Translations under genes and position numbers: made by a program
The notes under the pieces: generated by a model
The model's input: only the letters and a program-made list of their open reading frames with translations
What the model was told of the DNA's origin: nothing
Databases searched by the model: none
In this document: piece after piece, positions 1 through 11,012 of the stretch
Numbering within the stretch: the stretch's first letter is position 1
Layout of the letters: every line of letters starts with the position of its first letter
Source: Pelargonium cotyledonis
Taxonomy: Eukaryota > Streptophyta > Magnoliopsida > Geraniales > Geraniaceae
Direction: 5' to 3'
Assembly: GCA_036897625.1 (NCBI GenBank)
Contig: JAYMTA010000017.1
Coordinates: forward strand, 45,430-109,429
DNA length: 64,000 nucleotides

Positions 1-2325
1 AATGCAGGAGTAAGAAGGAATAGCTGCCGGGAGAGTCTTCGGTAAGGTAAGTTCCGTATTCTTGGAATAGTTAAGCCCCGCTCCTTAAGAGACCCTTCGT
101 GTAAAGCAAGTTAGACTTAAGTAAAAGTACGGGTTTTCTATGCAAGTTATTTGTTTACTAGTTTCACTAGAAATAAAGAGAAGAACCTTAATATTAAAAA
201 GAATTTTTTATTTCCTAAAACTCTCAAGTTTTTTTATATAAAAATCTAAACTTAAAAATGTAGGTTTTACTAAGGAGTCCGGGGTGTATACCGCTCCGTA
301 TGTTGAATATTCACATAAGTACTACTCCACTGGAATAAAATTATAAACTTATGTTCTAGTATGAACTTAAATTGCTACAAAAGTGTTTCATGGTTACGTG
401 ATATTTCTTTTCTACAAGGTTTGCTATAACAACTAATATTTACCTTGCGAATCTCTATTTATTCGTCGTACAACCTCCTTTAGAGTATGATATCTCCTTT
501 ATTTGTACAATACCAAATCTTACTAGGACTCTTTACGCAAACGATTTAGCACCTGTCGTAGACCCTCAGAAAAAGGTCCCCGCTTTTCTCAGATCACCTT
601 GCGACCTTGCGTAGGAACTTTATCTCTTAGTTAGAGTTAGGTCAAGCATACCCCTAATTTGAATTTCTTAAACCTTTGCAATTTAGTGCTGTGTTGTCTC
701 TTGAAAGGGGCTCTTTTATATAAACTTCGGCATTGCTCTCCTTTTTTTAGTTAACCAGATTCAGAATTAGGAATTTCCGAGGCTCTTCCTTACATAGTAA
801 ATTAAATAGGACATCTAAGTATTAAAGCAAGACAAGACCTTAGGATTTAAAGCAAAGGGTGTTTTCCTCTATTATATTATATGCATTTAATACCTACTTG
901 GGGAAAAGGACAGGTTCTTTTTCTCCAGTTGGACCTGGAATAGAAACCAGGGGGGTTCTAAGATATGTTGTACTAATATAACACTCTGGTCTAAGTAAAA
1001 GGGATCCATAAAATACTAACCAACTCAGATATCCTAAATTCAGCGAATAGTATTGGGGCTTCGTTTGAATATGAAAAGTAGCTCTTCCTTGCAGAATAAA
1101 TATTCTGCTACTTGTTTTTAAATTTAAAGTTCAGTTCGTAATGATCTATATAAAACAAGAGGATTTCTAACTATACTAGTAAAGCGCAAAATTCGGATGC
1201 TTTGACTTTTTTACTTCAGGAATACGAGTTAGTGAACCAGCAAAGGGGTTTATTAAAATCAAGGTAAATAATTTGTTAGATCCCCATTATATATAGGCTA
1301 AGCACTAAAACCGGGTTTTCAACAGATACTGATAAAGAAGCTAAAGAGTCCTTAATAAAGTGTGGAAAAAGATTTCAAGTTTCCGGGTAGGATAGGAAGG
1401 TTGCTTTCCTTAGTTTTTAGTTTGTATTAAATCTATAATTTGGTAATAGCAGGATTTAATCCAGGGTTTTTCAAGGAGTTTCCTATTTGTTCCGGGTTTC
1501 AATTTGTTAGAGCCTAGGAATTAGATAGCCTTTAAGGAGGTTTTTCCTATTGGCTTTTGTTCTTTTTTTCTTTAAACCCCCGGGAATAATACAGACTTGG
1601 ATAGAATGTTTTACTTTACTGCCGGATTGGTTAATCTGGGGTTAGCTTAAGCAGCAGGTATTCACTCTTTTCTTTTACAAGTTTCTCTTTTTGAGCTGGA
1701 AATTCTATTTGTTTAGTTTTGAGATTCAAGAATTTAGAAATCTTTGAGAAATCTGGGGATTCGGGCATTTGTTTCAATCTGTAAAGCAATTCTCTTTGAA
1801 CTAGGGAGTAATGACTCGAAAGAGGCAAAACCAAATTAGCCGTTACCAACAAAAAGTTAGAAACGGTAATATTTGAAGGAATTACCCTAAATTTAATTTA
1901 TTAAAGAAGTCCTAAAAGTAAGAGAAAGTAGACAACTGACTTAGATAGAAAGGTGTTTCAAATATCCCCTAACTCAGACGAGAAGGCCTAAGGAGGACTT
2001 TTAAGCATATCGTGAGAATCGAGACTTTTTTATGGGTCCGGGTATTACTAAATATACAATGTATAACCTTGGTATCTCAATTGCGAGTAAAAGGAGCGTA
2101 TATTTATTAATAACACACAAAGAAAAAGCTATAGTCTAAGAGGAGCTCTTAATATAATGTATGCTAGAATTTAGAAATTATGAATTGATACTAAAAGGAG
2201 CTTAGTGGATTCCGCAGTCTTGACCTTTCTTCGCCTCGTTGATTTCCTCTCAACACCTCTTTTAAGTATGTTTTTTATACATTTGTTGGAAATTGTACCC
2301 TAGATTCCAAGTTATCGGTCTTATA
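1..2325. other. AT-rich non-coding spacer
   Basis: No recognisable gene is seen. The longest open frame is about 70 codons on the minus strand and resembles no known family. The DNA is AT-rich and dotted with short G-run to C-run switches such as AAGGAG and GGATCC cores. I see no rRNA core motif and no tRNA arm in this stretch. It is interpreted as organellar spacer because it is continuous with the nad6 locus. Confidence 0.6.
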
Positions 2326-2529
2326 ATGAAGACAAAGTTAAAAAAGTATACTCATTTAGGTACTGCAAGAAATATTATTAAAACCCATAACCTAAAACCG
2401 GCCCGCTTTCCCAAACAATTCCATAAACTAATTACTAAAGCTACTTATAAAAATTCAGCTACAAGGAATTCCTTTATACTGTTTTTAAATGCATCCAAGT
2501 ATTTCTATACTTACAACTCTAGATTTTAA
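2326..2529 (+). CDS. Small basic hypothetical ORF upstream of nad6
   Basis: This is a 67-codon frame from the first in-frame ATG; the frame stays open upstream to a TTG at 2293. The peptide begins MKTKLKKYTHLGTARN and is rich in lysine and arginine, with an aromatic C-terminus (SKYFYTYNSRF). There is no signal peptide or convincing membrane segment. The basic character recalls small ribosomal proteins, but I cannot match it to any plant mitochondrial rps or rpl gene. It lies about 150 nt before a tRNA-like element and about 330 nt before nad6 on the same strand, so co-transcription is possible. It may equally be a chance frame in AT-rich DNA. Confidence 0.2.
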   Translation: MKTKLKKYTHLGTARNIIKTHNLKPARFPKQFHKLITKATYKNSATRNSFILFLNASKYFYTYNSRF

Positions 2530-2682
2530 TAGAAACCCCTCTTAGGATTCGTGTGTCCGTTACTTTGAAATCTGAATTCAGGTTCTAAAAGGAAATCACT
2601 TAGATAAATGAATACTAAAAAGAAAATAAGAGCTACTCCATACTTATATAGTGAATTAATTTATTAAGAACTATGAATATCC

Positions 2683-2750
2683 GCTCAGATAGCTCAGTTG
2701 GTAGAGCACCCGCCAGTTGGAGCGTATGTCAGGGGTTCAAGTGTTTACTC
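2683..2750 (+). pseudogene. tRNA-like element upstream of nad6
   Basis: The D-arm core is perfect (TAGCTCAGTTGGTAGAGCA, from 2690) and a T-loop-like AGGGGTTCAAG lies at the correct distance (from 2731). The 5' flank GCTCAGA resembles the acceptor strand of mitochondrial trnF (GTTCAGG). The anticodon stem does not pair, the 3' half of the T-stem is lost and no acceptor 3' strand matches, so it is not a normal tRNA gene. It ends about 105 nt before the nad6 ATG. Plant mitochondria are known to use tRNA-like t-elements as RNase P and RNase Z signals that set mRNA ends; that role here is inferred from position only. Confidence 0.55.
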
Positions 2751-2855
2751 AGGTTAAAGGCTTCCTGTTCTTTTACCAAACACTTCATTATCAAATTTTT
2801 TAGGATTCCCCGAGTCACCTAGGTGCCGGAGTTTCTTTTTAGCGAACTCTCTGTC

Positions 2856-3452
2856 ATGATACTTTCCGTTTTCTCGATACTTGCCCTAGTCTCTGCATTA
2901 CTTGTTGTACGTGCTAAAAATCCGGTACATGCTGTCCTCTTCTTTATTTTAGTTTTTTGCAACACTTCAGGGCTCTTACTCTTGTTGGGCCTTGACTTCT
3001 TCGCAATGATCTTCCTAGTAGTCTACATAGGAGCTATTGCTGTCTTATTTCTATTCGTCGTTATGATGTTTCATATTCAAATCGCAGAGATTCACGAGGA
3101 AGTCTTGCGCTATTTACCGGTCAGTGGAATCATTGGACTTATCTTTTGGTCCGAAATCTTCTTCATCTTAGATAACGAAAGCATTCCATTACTCCCAAGC
3201 CAGGAGAAGATCCTTTCTATGGGATACATGCTCTATGCTGGAAAGGTTCAAGGTTGGACTCATTTAGAAACCTTGGGCAATCTCCTGTATACACACTCTT
3301 TTGTATGGTTTTTACTTTCTAGTCTAATTTTATTAGTAGCTATGGTTGGTGCTATCGTACTGACTATGAATAGAACCGGTAAGGTTAAGCGACAAGATGT
3401 CTTCCGTCGCAATGCCGTTGACTTTCGAAGAATGGTAATGACTAAGAAATAG
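2856..3452 (+). CDS. nad6: NADH dehydrogenase subunit 6
   Basis: This encodes a membrane subunit of respiratory complex I in the mitochondrial inner membrane; it helps build the proton-pumping arm near the quinone site. The 198-residue product starts MILSVFSILALVS, the start used across land plants, so this ATG is preferred over an in-frame GTG 33 nt upstream. Diagnostic blocks are AKNPVHAVLFF (about residues 20-30), GLDFFAMIFLVVYIGAIAVL (about 45-65, TM3 with the pi-bulge), FHIQIAEIHEEVLRYLPVSG, NLLYTHSFVWFL, and the C-terminal KVKRQDVFRRNA. Five membrane helices are apparent. Length is close to the plant norm; the tail ends early at MVMTKK. Residues often created by C-to-U editing elsewhere (FILVFC, IFLVVY, VLFLFV) are already encoded. 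The frame is fully open and conserved, so it is probably functional or recently so. Confidence 0.95.
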   Translation: MILSVFSILALVSALLVVRAKNPVHAVLFFILVFCNTSGLLLLLGLDFFAMIFLVVYIGAIAVLFLFVVMMFHIQIAEIHEEVLRYLPVSGIIGLIFWSEIFFILDNESIPLLPSQEKILSMGYMLYAGKVQGWTHLETLGNLLYTHSFVWFLLSSLILLVAMVGAIVLTMNRTGKVKRQDVFRRNAVDFRRMVMTKK

Positions 3453-3543
3453 CTTGATTTCCCCTTTGACGGAGTTGAATATTTCTTTTATTAGGTATCT
3501 AGGTCTTGTGATGTGAGGGTTAAGGGAAGTCACTTTATTTGTT

Positions 3544-3618
3544 ATGATGTTAGAATTCTTGCCTATTTTAATCTTTTTCTTGATTAGTCTTTTCTTTTCC
3601 TTGGTCTTTGGTCGATAA
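3544..3618 (+). pseudogene. nad3: nad3 5' fragment (N-terminal ~20 codons)
   Basis: A 24-codon frame begins M followed by MLEFLPILIFFLISLFFSL and stops at TAA. Plant Nad3, after editing, begins with MLEF, then P, I, I, then LVISLLVSL, so the match runs almost codon by codon through the first membrane helix, including a genomic TTA at the codon that editing converts from TCA. Similarity ends about codon 20, before the conserved LPFLFASNSS segment, and I do not find the rest of nad3 nearby in any frame. It lies 91 nt after the nad6 stop on the same strand. Nad3 is a small complex I subunit. This is best read as a truncated copy, but the match is short and hydrophobic, so chance resemblance is possible. 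Confidence 0.45.
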
Positions 3619-6600
3619 GAAAAACCTCTATAACACGTAGATAGGTGGTGTAGGGCTAAGTCTCTCAAAAGAAGCGTGCTTCCGTATATTGGTGGGAAAC
3701 TAGAATCTTTCGAAGCAATTTTGTATTCTTTTATACCTAAAGAAATTCACTTAGATAAGGAAGGGATACCTTGGCGATTCCTATATTAACAGAAAAAGGG
3801 CTTTTTCACCCTATTTTGAGCAGAAATATTGAACAAAGTTTATGTGTAACTTTTAATTGACAACCCTATCTCATTCGTATATCTCTATTGATAATAGAAC
3901 TGTATCTATTAATCAACGAAATAAGGAATCTCAGTCTTCTTCAGTATTGTTGTAGTCAAGCAGCGAATTGTGATCGAGATAGAAAACAGCGCTTACTCTT
4001 AACTCTTTGTCCCTTTATCCTCCCTCTCCTATATAACCCTAGTGGAAAACGCTTCTAAGGAGTTTTTCCGCCTCTTGCTCATTTTAGAGCTTATAGAAAA
4101 ACAGAATTTGAAGCTTATTTATATACGAAACGCGTAATTGAAGGTCGAAAACACCTTATTTTTACGATTTTCAGACGAGGTCTCAGATGCTTTGCCTATT
4201 TCTAGGGTCTTTTTGTAAGGCTATTTCAAGAACAAGGAAAACTCCCCTTCCCTGTACTACAGCTACTGGGCAGGGCTGGGATAAAGACAACAATTTCGAG
4301 AAATATAGTGTAACGGAATTCTGACTCCAATCTAATTAAGAACTCCTGGTAGGCATAAATAGGAAATAGGTATAATTACCAAGGGCTTGACTTTGCCTCC
4401 TAAAATTACAAAAAGAACCTCTTTTTACCAAATAAGGTAAGGATTTTTATTAAAAATTATTGTAGTAAAGGCCTTTTAAAAAGTAAGTAGTCTGGCAGGA
4501 TATGGTAGGTTTGAAAGAAACTAAATAAGTTCGCAGTAAGTGGAATAGGCACACCCTCTATAAGTTCTAAGACTTGTGGAGTATTTACAGAAAAGGCTTC
4601 ATCTTTCCGTATACGAAGTACCTTAACGACGGATTTATATATGGATCCTTTGGCAAAAGGCCAGCTTTAGTACGTAGTACGAAATTGCAGAACTTGATGC
4701 TACGAATTCCTTTGTTATCAGTGATGGGTTAAAAATCCCTTTACTTATTTTATAATAGACAGACCGGGGATCCCCTATCTAGCACGTAATTTGTTAAATA
4801 CTACTCTTTTTTAATTAGTAAAAAAACCTCCTTGCAATATTGAGCTCGCATCTTCCAGGAATAACATACTGGAATACAGAACAGGCTCCTTGTTTGCTAA
4901 GTCCCTCCGTTTAAAAAACTTAAATTGAAAATCCGGTTTATTTATATAGTAGTTTTAAAGGCAGTTTCAAAAAGTAATTGAGTATAACAAGAATTTTTCG
5001 CTAATAAAAACCTTAGTAAAACCATAAAAAACAATAACTTATAAAAGAGCTTTTTAGTGTACGAAAAAGGGCATACAACAGGTTTCTTGATTTAGTCTTA
5101 CTTGAATTTTAGAATCCCAAGGATTTAGAAAAACATATATTTGAATGGGATTCATTTTGATTTTAAATAAGCAATTGCACATTCCAAATTAACATTACAG
5201 ATTTCCTTTTTCTTAGGCTAGTACATTTTAATATATAATAAATATTAGTTTAGCACCTACTATTCTATTCCTTGAAAATTCTGCAAAAGTCTTTTTGGAC
5301 TAGAGAATAGGCTCGGCAGTCTAACTAAATAATTAGCATAAACTCTGCGATAAAGCAAAGATAAAAAGGGAATCGAGAATAGGGATTTGGACTCTTGAAA
5401 AGAATTATATATTAGAATTACACACGTCTTTATTTACTACGTAGGCAAGTAAGCCGGAACAAAAGATTTTTCGAGTCTGTTAATTAGGTTCCTTTATTTT
5501 ATTATACAGCAAAAAAAATACCGATTTATTTCAGGATTGTATCCGCATTTTCTAGTTCCTAAGATTCTTGCTTGGTAAATGCCTTTTCTCGTATTTGTAT
5601 AGACCTGCACCTGACCTACAAGGGTTTAGAAAGAAGTCAATAGTTTTGTTGGTGTCGTTACCCTGCCTTAGTATGAAATTCATAAGGAAGCCATTAAAGG
5701 AATACCTATTAAGTAGAGTTCTTGTGCTAAATTTAATTGAAACAAATATAAAGCAAGCTCAACTCTAGGTATAGCGGTAGCCCTGATGTATAAATCCCTT
5801 ATTTTTACTGAATTCCTTTATAAACTAACAAGATTAGTGTACCCAAGTTTAACTAGACAACTACAGGATTTCCTATCATAGCACAAAAAGAGGATTTTCT
5901 TGCTCTTGTCTTAGGGCACTCTGTGCCAAGCTATTCAATGCTCTTCTATTTTATCTTTTGCAGAATTTCGTACTGAGTTTTTCCATTTCCTAACCAATAG
6001 CCTTGCTTGAGCGTCCTACTGAACCTTACATTTTTGACATATTTGAAAAGGGATAAACTTAGTACTAGAAAAAATTCAATAGACTTTTATCTATGCTTTA
6101 TAGAAGGTTCGTTTTGTCACCCTTGTTTCTACTTAAAATTTCCTAGGAGATTCCTTTCGGCTCTAGTAGGGAGCCCTAGCTTAGTTATACATAAAAATTT
6201 AGTTCCAATTAGATTCTTGACAGCATTACTTAGTAATTATTTATTAGAGCCGCCCTTTTCTTTGGCTGGGCTTGGACTTTTGCGCTACATCCCCTTTGAT
6301 ATCCTTGACTGCACCTTTTTGTCCCTTTTAATTCTTCGGTTCAGGGCCAAAGGATTTCCTTTTCAAAGCTAAGTGATTGCTCCCTTTTTAATTTTTAAGG
6401 AGAATGAATAAAGGGTAATATTAAATAATTGACTCTAGCTTTTTGTATACTAAATAGATCTTGGGACCACTGGAGTTTTCGGTAAGAGTAAAGTCAAGAA
6501 AATAGCTATCTTCTTAATAAAATGGGTACTCACATAGAAAAAGGGGTAAGTATCTTTAATAGGTTATCTCATAATTCATTAGACTTGCCGATTGTTGTTA

Positions 6601-8430
6601 CTTTCACTATATTTTTAATCTTTTTATTAGAATCTGGGGGCTAGGAATCCTCCTATTATTCTTCCTACTATATATTACTTTTTTTACAAAATAAAGTTAC
6701 AAGGAATTGGCTTAGCAAAGACACCCTTTTTGTTTATAAACTCTTCGCGGATATTAGTGTCTGTACACTCTCAAGTATAAAGAAACCCTTGTTTAATTGG
6801 AAATCTAGAAAATTTATACTTATTTACTTGTTGTCGAGAACTAGTCTAAGACTTAACAAAATCATAAGAGCTATAGCTTGTTTAAGGGCCAAATACCTAT
6901 TAATAGGGCTTTCTATCAGGGATTTTTAAAATAAAGTAACCTCACTAAGAGCTCTTTTGAACCTGGAAACAAAGCTTCCGAGCTTATGGTTTAATTTCAT
7001 ATACAGGTCTCGTTTACCGACTTTTGAAGGGTAGCCTGATCAGTTTTTCAGTATAAGTGAGAGAATTTGCATACCAAGTTACAGGATACTGAAAGGGTTC
7101 AAACTTTGTTGTCTTAAAAAACCTTTAAAATAGAAATTATTAATAGCACTTAATGTCAATTCAATTGAAATAAACATACATAGCGATTCCTGCGTAAGGG
7201 CTTGATTGCTAGCTCGTCAGTTAGGTTATTTTTGGAAATGGGTAGTTTTGGAATTTAGCTACGGAAAAACAGGTATTAATATAGTATTCCATTGGCTCAT
7301 AACAGGAGGTCTATGAAGTCTTAAGAAAAGAGGAATACAAAGTAATCCTAGGAACCAAGCTTAATTAGAGTGAAGTTAGAAAAGAGTTCTTTGACAATTA
7401 TCTGAGGATTATACATTTGGCTTAAAAACGCTTTATTGTACTAAATTATTGAAGCCTGAAATATTAGCATTAGGCTGTAATAAAGGAAATAGCATAAAGA
7501 AAAAAAGGACACCCATAAGCCCCTAGTGAAGAATATGATTAGCATGAAAACAAAAGTAAAAAGTGTACAAATAAGTAAATTAGGTCCCCCCGAGTAGAGC
7601 TTAAGGAGCTACTTGTATTTCTCAGCACGAGAAGCGTTTGATGAAAAACTCCTAATCAACCAACTACGGGGACTTTAGCCTCCTAGGAGACCCCCGATTG
7701 TTCGTCTTACTAAGCCTTTAAATACCAATATATATGTGCGGAATTGTAAAGAGGGATTATGAACCTATTCTTTCTATAATCTTTCTGTAATAGGTAATAG
7801 AGATGAACGGTTTTTCAATTCCTTAGCTCTAGCATAATGATAATATAGCTATGGTTTCAAGTACTTTAGGATTATTGAGTCTGATTTATACAAATAAAGT
7901 AAAGATGGACATATTTGTCATAAATTCGTTCGTGCGAAGTTTAGGTGATTTTATAAGAGGCCTCCTGATAACAAAGACAACTGCCCTTAAGGTACTGTAG
8001 CTCGTTAATTCCTACTAATATACTAATATATACTAAATATAAGTTCTAGAACTTTTAGGAAATCCGAGTCTAACTCAGAACAAGGACCTTCCCCTATATT
8101 TGGAAACCCTTTTATTATCGATTTTGTGCTTGATTTGTTTGCCGTTTGGCTTAGTCTTTTCTAACTACGAATTCTTAATTATTTGCAGGACTTTTAACAC
8201 GGCAGAAGCTTCTCAGAAAACAAGAACTTAGTCATTAGATTTTAGTGGTATTTGCTAATTTTGTAAGATCGATAGAATTCTAAGAAGCAGGGGCCCCTGT
8301 TATTCCCTTTAAAGTTAAGGACCCGCTTAAAGGAAACTCTATCTACAAGGCAAGTATACAGGGAAGAAAATTCGCTTAGTGACTCCAAAAACTCCTTAAT
8401 TATAAACAGCAAAAATAGACCTAGAGACAA
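3619..8430. other. AT-rich non-coding spacer
   Basis: No gene is recognised. The longest open frame (6007-6372, 121 codons) begins at TTG, contains no methionine codon at all, and is dominated by Leu, Phe and Ser, as expected of AT-rich chance frames. Short palindromic cores such as GGGGATCCCC at about 4757 and AGAGCTCTTT at about 6948 occur but form no larger unit that I can define. No convincing tRNA arm was found. Confidence 0.6.
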
Positions 8431-8520
8431 AGGGGCTCAGTAGTAAGGCACTTGTTTTTGTTATAGCGCCATTCCTTTGTTTACTACTTCTAGCTATCGG
8501 AAGGGCAAGGGTTCAAGCCA
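8431..8520 (+). pseudogene. tRNA-like remnant, widely spaced arms
   Basis: GGGGCTCAGTAGTAAGGCAC (8431-8450) resembles a tRNA D-arm, and GCAAGGGTTCAAGCC (about 8504-8518) resembles a T-arm. They are about 60 nt apart, too far for a class I tRNA and long even for Leu or Ser tRNAs. No anticodon stem pairs between them. It may be a decayed tRNA with an insertion, or two unrelated matches. Confidence 0.3.
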
Positions 8521-10409
8521 ATTATAATCCTTGGCTGGGGTTGAACTCCTCCTTATTCGGGAAAAAAGAGCATAAAAAATAGGTTATGTAATTGATCTAT
8601 TAAATAAGGATTTTGAACTTAAATTTAAAGGGCAGTATAAGCGGCGATAGATTACAAAACCTATTACCTTTTTCTTATCGAAAGTGGAGTGGAAAAAGCA
8701 CATTATCTTGAAGTTAGTAAATATTAGTAAGTTGCTGAGTAGCTTTGCCAGAGAAAAAAGAAGTACTTCATAATATACAACGAGGAATTCCTCTGAACTA
8801 AGAAATAACTTTTTATAAGCGGCACTCAATGAAATAGCGAGTAAACTGTAGTGTATCTCTTTTTAAAGAAAAAAGGAGAAAGTAATGTTCCTAATGGACG
8901 GCTTTTAGGATAATATGTATATAAGATTAGGGGATTTTTCATGAGTTTCTCTTTTAGGATCGAGAGTCTAACTCTTAAGAAAGCTGCTCCAGGTATAACT
9001 AAGAAGAGTAAGACTGGTAAAAGGAAACTTCTTTAATAAAATCAAAGACTTCTCAGTAAAAGCTAATAAAAAGAAATATAGATTAAACCAAAAAATGCCA
9101 AGGTTTATAGAAATTCTTTCCTTTTTCGTCAGTTTAGGTACTTCAGAAGGTGTTTGTACATTTTACTTTTTTGCCGAAAGATTTACTATACTATATTATT
9201 TTTGAATTGCTTACTTTTAGAGAAGGGCTCCAGTTTAGCTCTTGAGTTAACTAGATCGGGAAGCAAGGGATTGCACACAAGAAATAGAACATCCAACTCT
9301 CTAATACAATCTAAACGATTTCTCTATTATACTTTATTGTATAATTAAGGTATGAGGGTAAACAAGAGAGTTGCTCTCGTGTTTCACAGTAGGAATACAG
9401 AAAAGAGTATGAATAAGTGCTTTAGGTATTGAGAACAGGCTAATAATAAAGCCTGGGAGAGTTTTATAAGTAAGTTACAACGAATTCAAGTTATTAGTTT
9501 CCAGGTAAGTAAATGAAGTAAGGTTAAATCCTGTTTTCATGTATAGGTTTTCTATCTCCTTTTACTTTGTGTAAAATTTACCTGTCAGTATTCATCTTAT
9601 ATCAAATTATCAGAGTGAATATCCTTTTTCTTTAGTGAGGGGTATCCTGGTTGCAAAAAACCCTTACAAAAAATCTGAAGAAGAGAGGGTGAGCAATAGC
9701 TTATTAAAAACAGGTGTAAGGATCAGGAAAAGAAACTGTTAAAGAAACAGGATTTGGTAAAGGAAAAGGAAATGATCCACCTTAAAGACTAAGATTTGTT
9801 TCAGGAAAAATTATAGAAGTCAGTCATGTATTCTTACTTAAGTCAAGTACTCTGCTTTCCCTTCTATCAATCCGTATTATTTAACCTTGTACATGTTGTT
9901 CTTTTTCACGGTGCCCCGCCGATTGAACTACAATCCCAGCAAAATCGAGGATAATCCCCTGTTTTCTTTTTTTATATCCTCTACTAAACAAAATCTTGAG
10001 TGAGTGTAGCGTTCAGGTTTGTAATAAAAGGAATCCATTCTAGAAAAACCAATAAACCCTGACTTTTTAGAACTGTTATAGGATATTCCTGACCTAGGTT
10101 ATCCTAATGTGGATATATAAATAAAAAGGCTATTAAATACTCTTTAAAGTACTACAGGATCCTGTTAATTTTAAGAATTCCTTATCTGAGCTATGAAATT
10201 CTGCTTATCTTGTTGGATTATATAAAGCATTCGCAATTGATCTGGGTACTTCGAAACTCTTTTTGCCCAGTACACTTTATGTTAAGTCACTCAAGGCAGT
10301 CTATTAGCTGGACCATAAGATAAGATAAAACAAGAATACTAGCCCGCGAGAAAAGTCTAAAATAACTCAATTTATATAGTAGCTTTAGAAATGGAAATAT
10401 AAATCAGGG
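8521..10409. other. AT-rich non-coding spacer
   Basis: Several 60-80 codon frames exist on both strands, but none resembles a known protein and most begin at TTG or GTG. Nothing else recognisable is seen. Confidence 0.55.
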
Positions 10410-10646
10410 ATGTACCGTATGCCTATTCGAACGCATAAGGGGGGCTTATCTAAGAATACTGAGTATAAATTTTTTATGAAACATCTAATACATCTTGTCT
10501 ATCTCGATCCGGATTGGATTGGACTAAAGGTTATCAAATTGAAGGGGTTACTGTTTGTGACTGTTAAGCGCGAGTTTCTCGAAAATGTAAGAAAAATACT
10601 GGATACTGGCTCAGAAGAGGGCCCTTCCCATAAATGCACTGTATAA
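10410..10646 (+). CDS. Hypothetical 78-residue ORF
   Basis: This ATG-initiated frame has a second ATG at codon 4 and encodes MYRMPIRTHKGGLSKN, then a middle region with HLIHLVYLDPDWIGL and LKVIKLKGLLFVTVK, ending EEGPSHKCTV. Unlike most frames here it has a mixed, soluble-looking composition: acidic and basic residues alternate, and there is a possible beta-strand pair (LKGLLFVTVKREF) followed by a helix (LENVRKIL). It stands alone, with no recognised neighbour within 2 kb except decayed tRNA debris at 10.96 kb. I do not recognise the family. It is the best-looking unknown frame in the AT-rich DNA, but it is short enough to be chance. Confidence 0.25.
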   Translation: MYRMPIRTHKGGLSKNTEYKFFMKHLIHLVYLDPDWIGLKVIKLKGLLFVTVKREFLENVRKILDTGSEEGPSHKCTV

Positions 10647-10954
10647 GTCCTTATATACTAAGTGCTTTTTTAAAAATGTTAGAGATAATATATCTGGATT
10701 CTTTAGAACAATCCCAGGGTTCTTATCTAGGATTGCAAAAAAATCTAGCATTCTAACAGAAAAAGTAGAGGGTTCCCTTTGATAGTATAAACTTTGTCTT
10801 ATTGATTGCTAACTCACCCAAAAGCTGAAAATTCACTAACTATACTTCTAGACCCTGTCCTTTGTTAACTTTATCAGATTACAGATAGAGCCCCTGCTTG
10901 GAATATCAGAATACTACACAACTTTGTAAAAAGACTTCCCTAAACTTAGTTTAT

Positions 10955-11012
10955 TAAGTGGACTCGAACCTACGAAATTTGTACTAAGAGTGCCTTGCTC
11001 TACCGGATTTCT
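10955..11012 (-). pseudogene. tRNA-like remnant (trnN-like T-arm)
   Basis: On the minus strand a D-arm core (CCGGTAGAGCAAGG) is followed by TTTCGTAGGTTCGAGTCCAC. That T-arm resembles plant trnN, which has GTCGTAGGTTCGAATCCTAC. The region between does not form a paired anticodon stem. It is a remnant rather than a working gene; identity is tentative. Confidence 0.45.

Noticed and set aside
2823-2855. In-frame GTG start 33 nt upstream of nad6
   Set aside because: Land-plant Nad6 begins MIL..., matching the ATG at 2856; the upstream residues have no family support.
3333-3668. 111-codon minus-strand frame
   Set aside because: It overlaps nad6 and the nad3-like stub in antisense and resembles nothing known; a shadow frame.
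6007-6372. 121-codon plus-strand frame
   Set aside because: It starts at TTG, has no methionine codon inside, is Leu/Phe/Ser-rich, and has no family resemblance.
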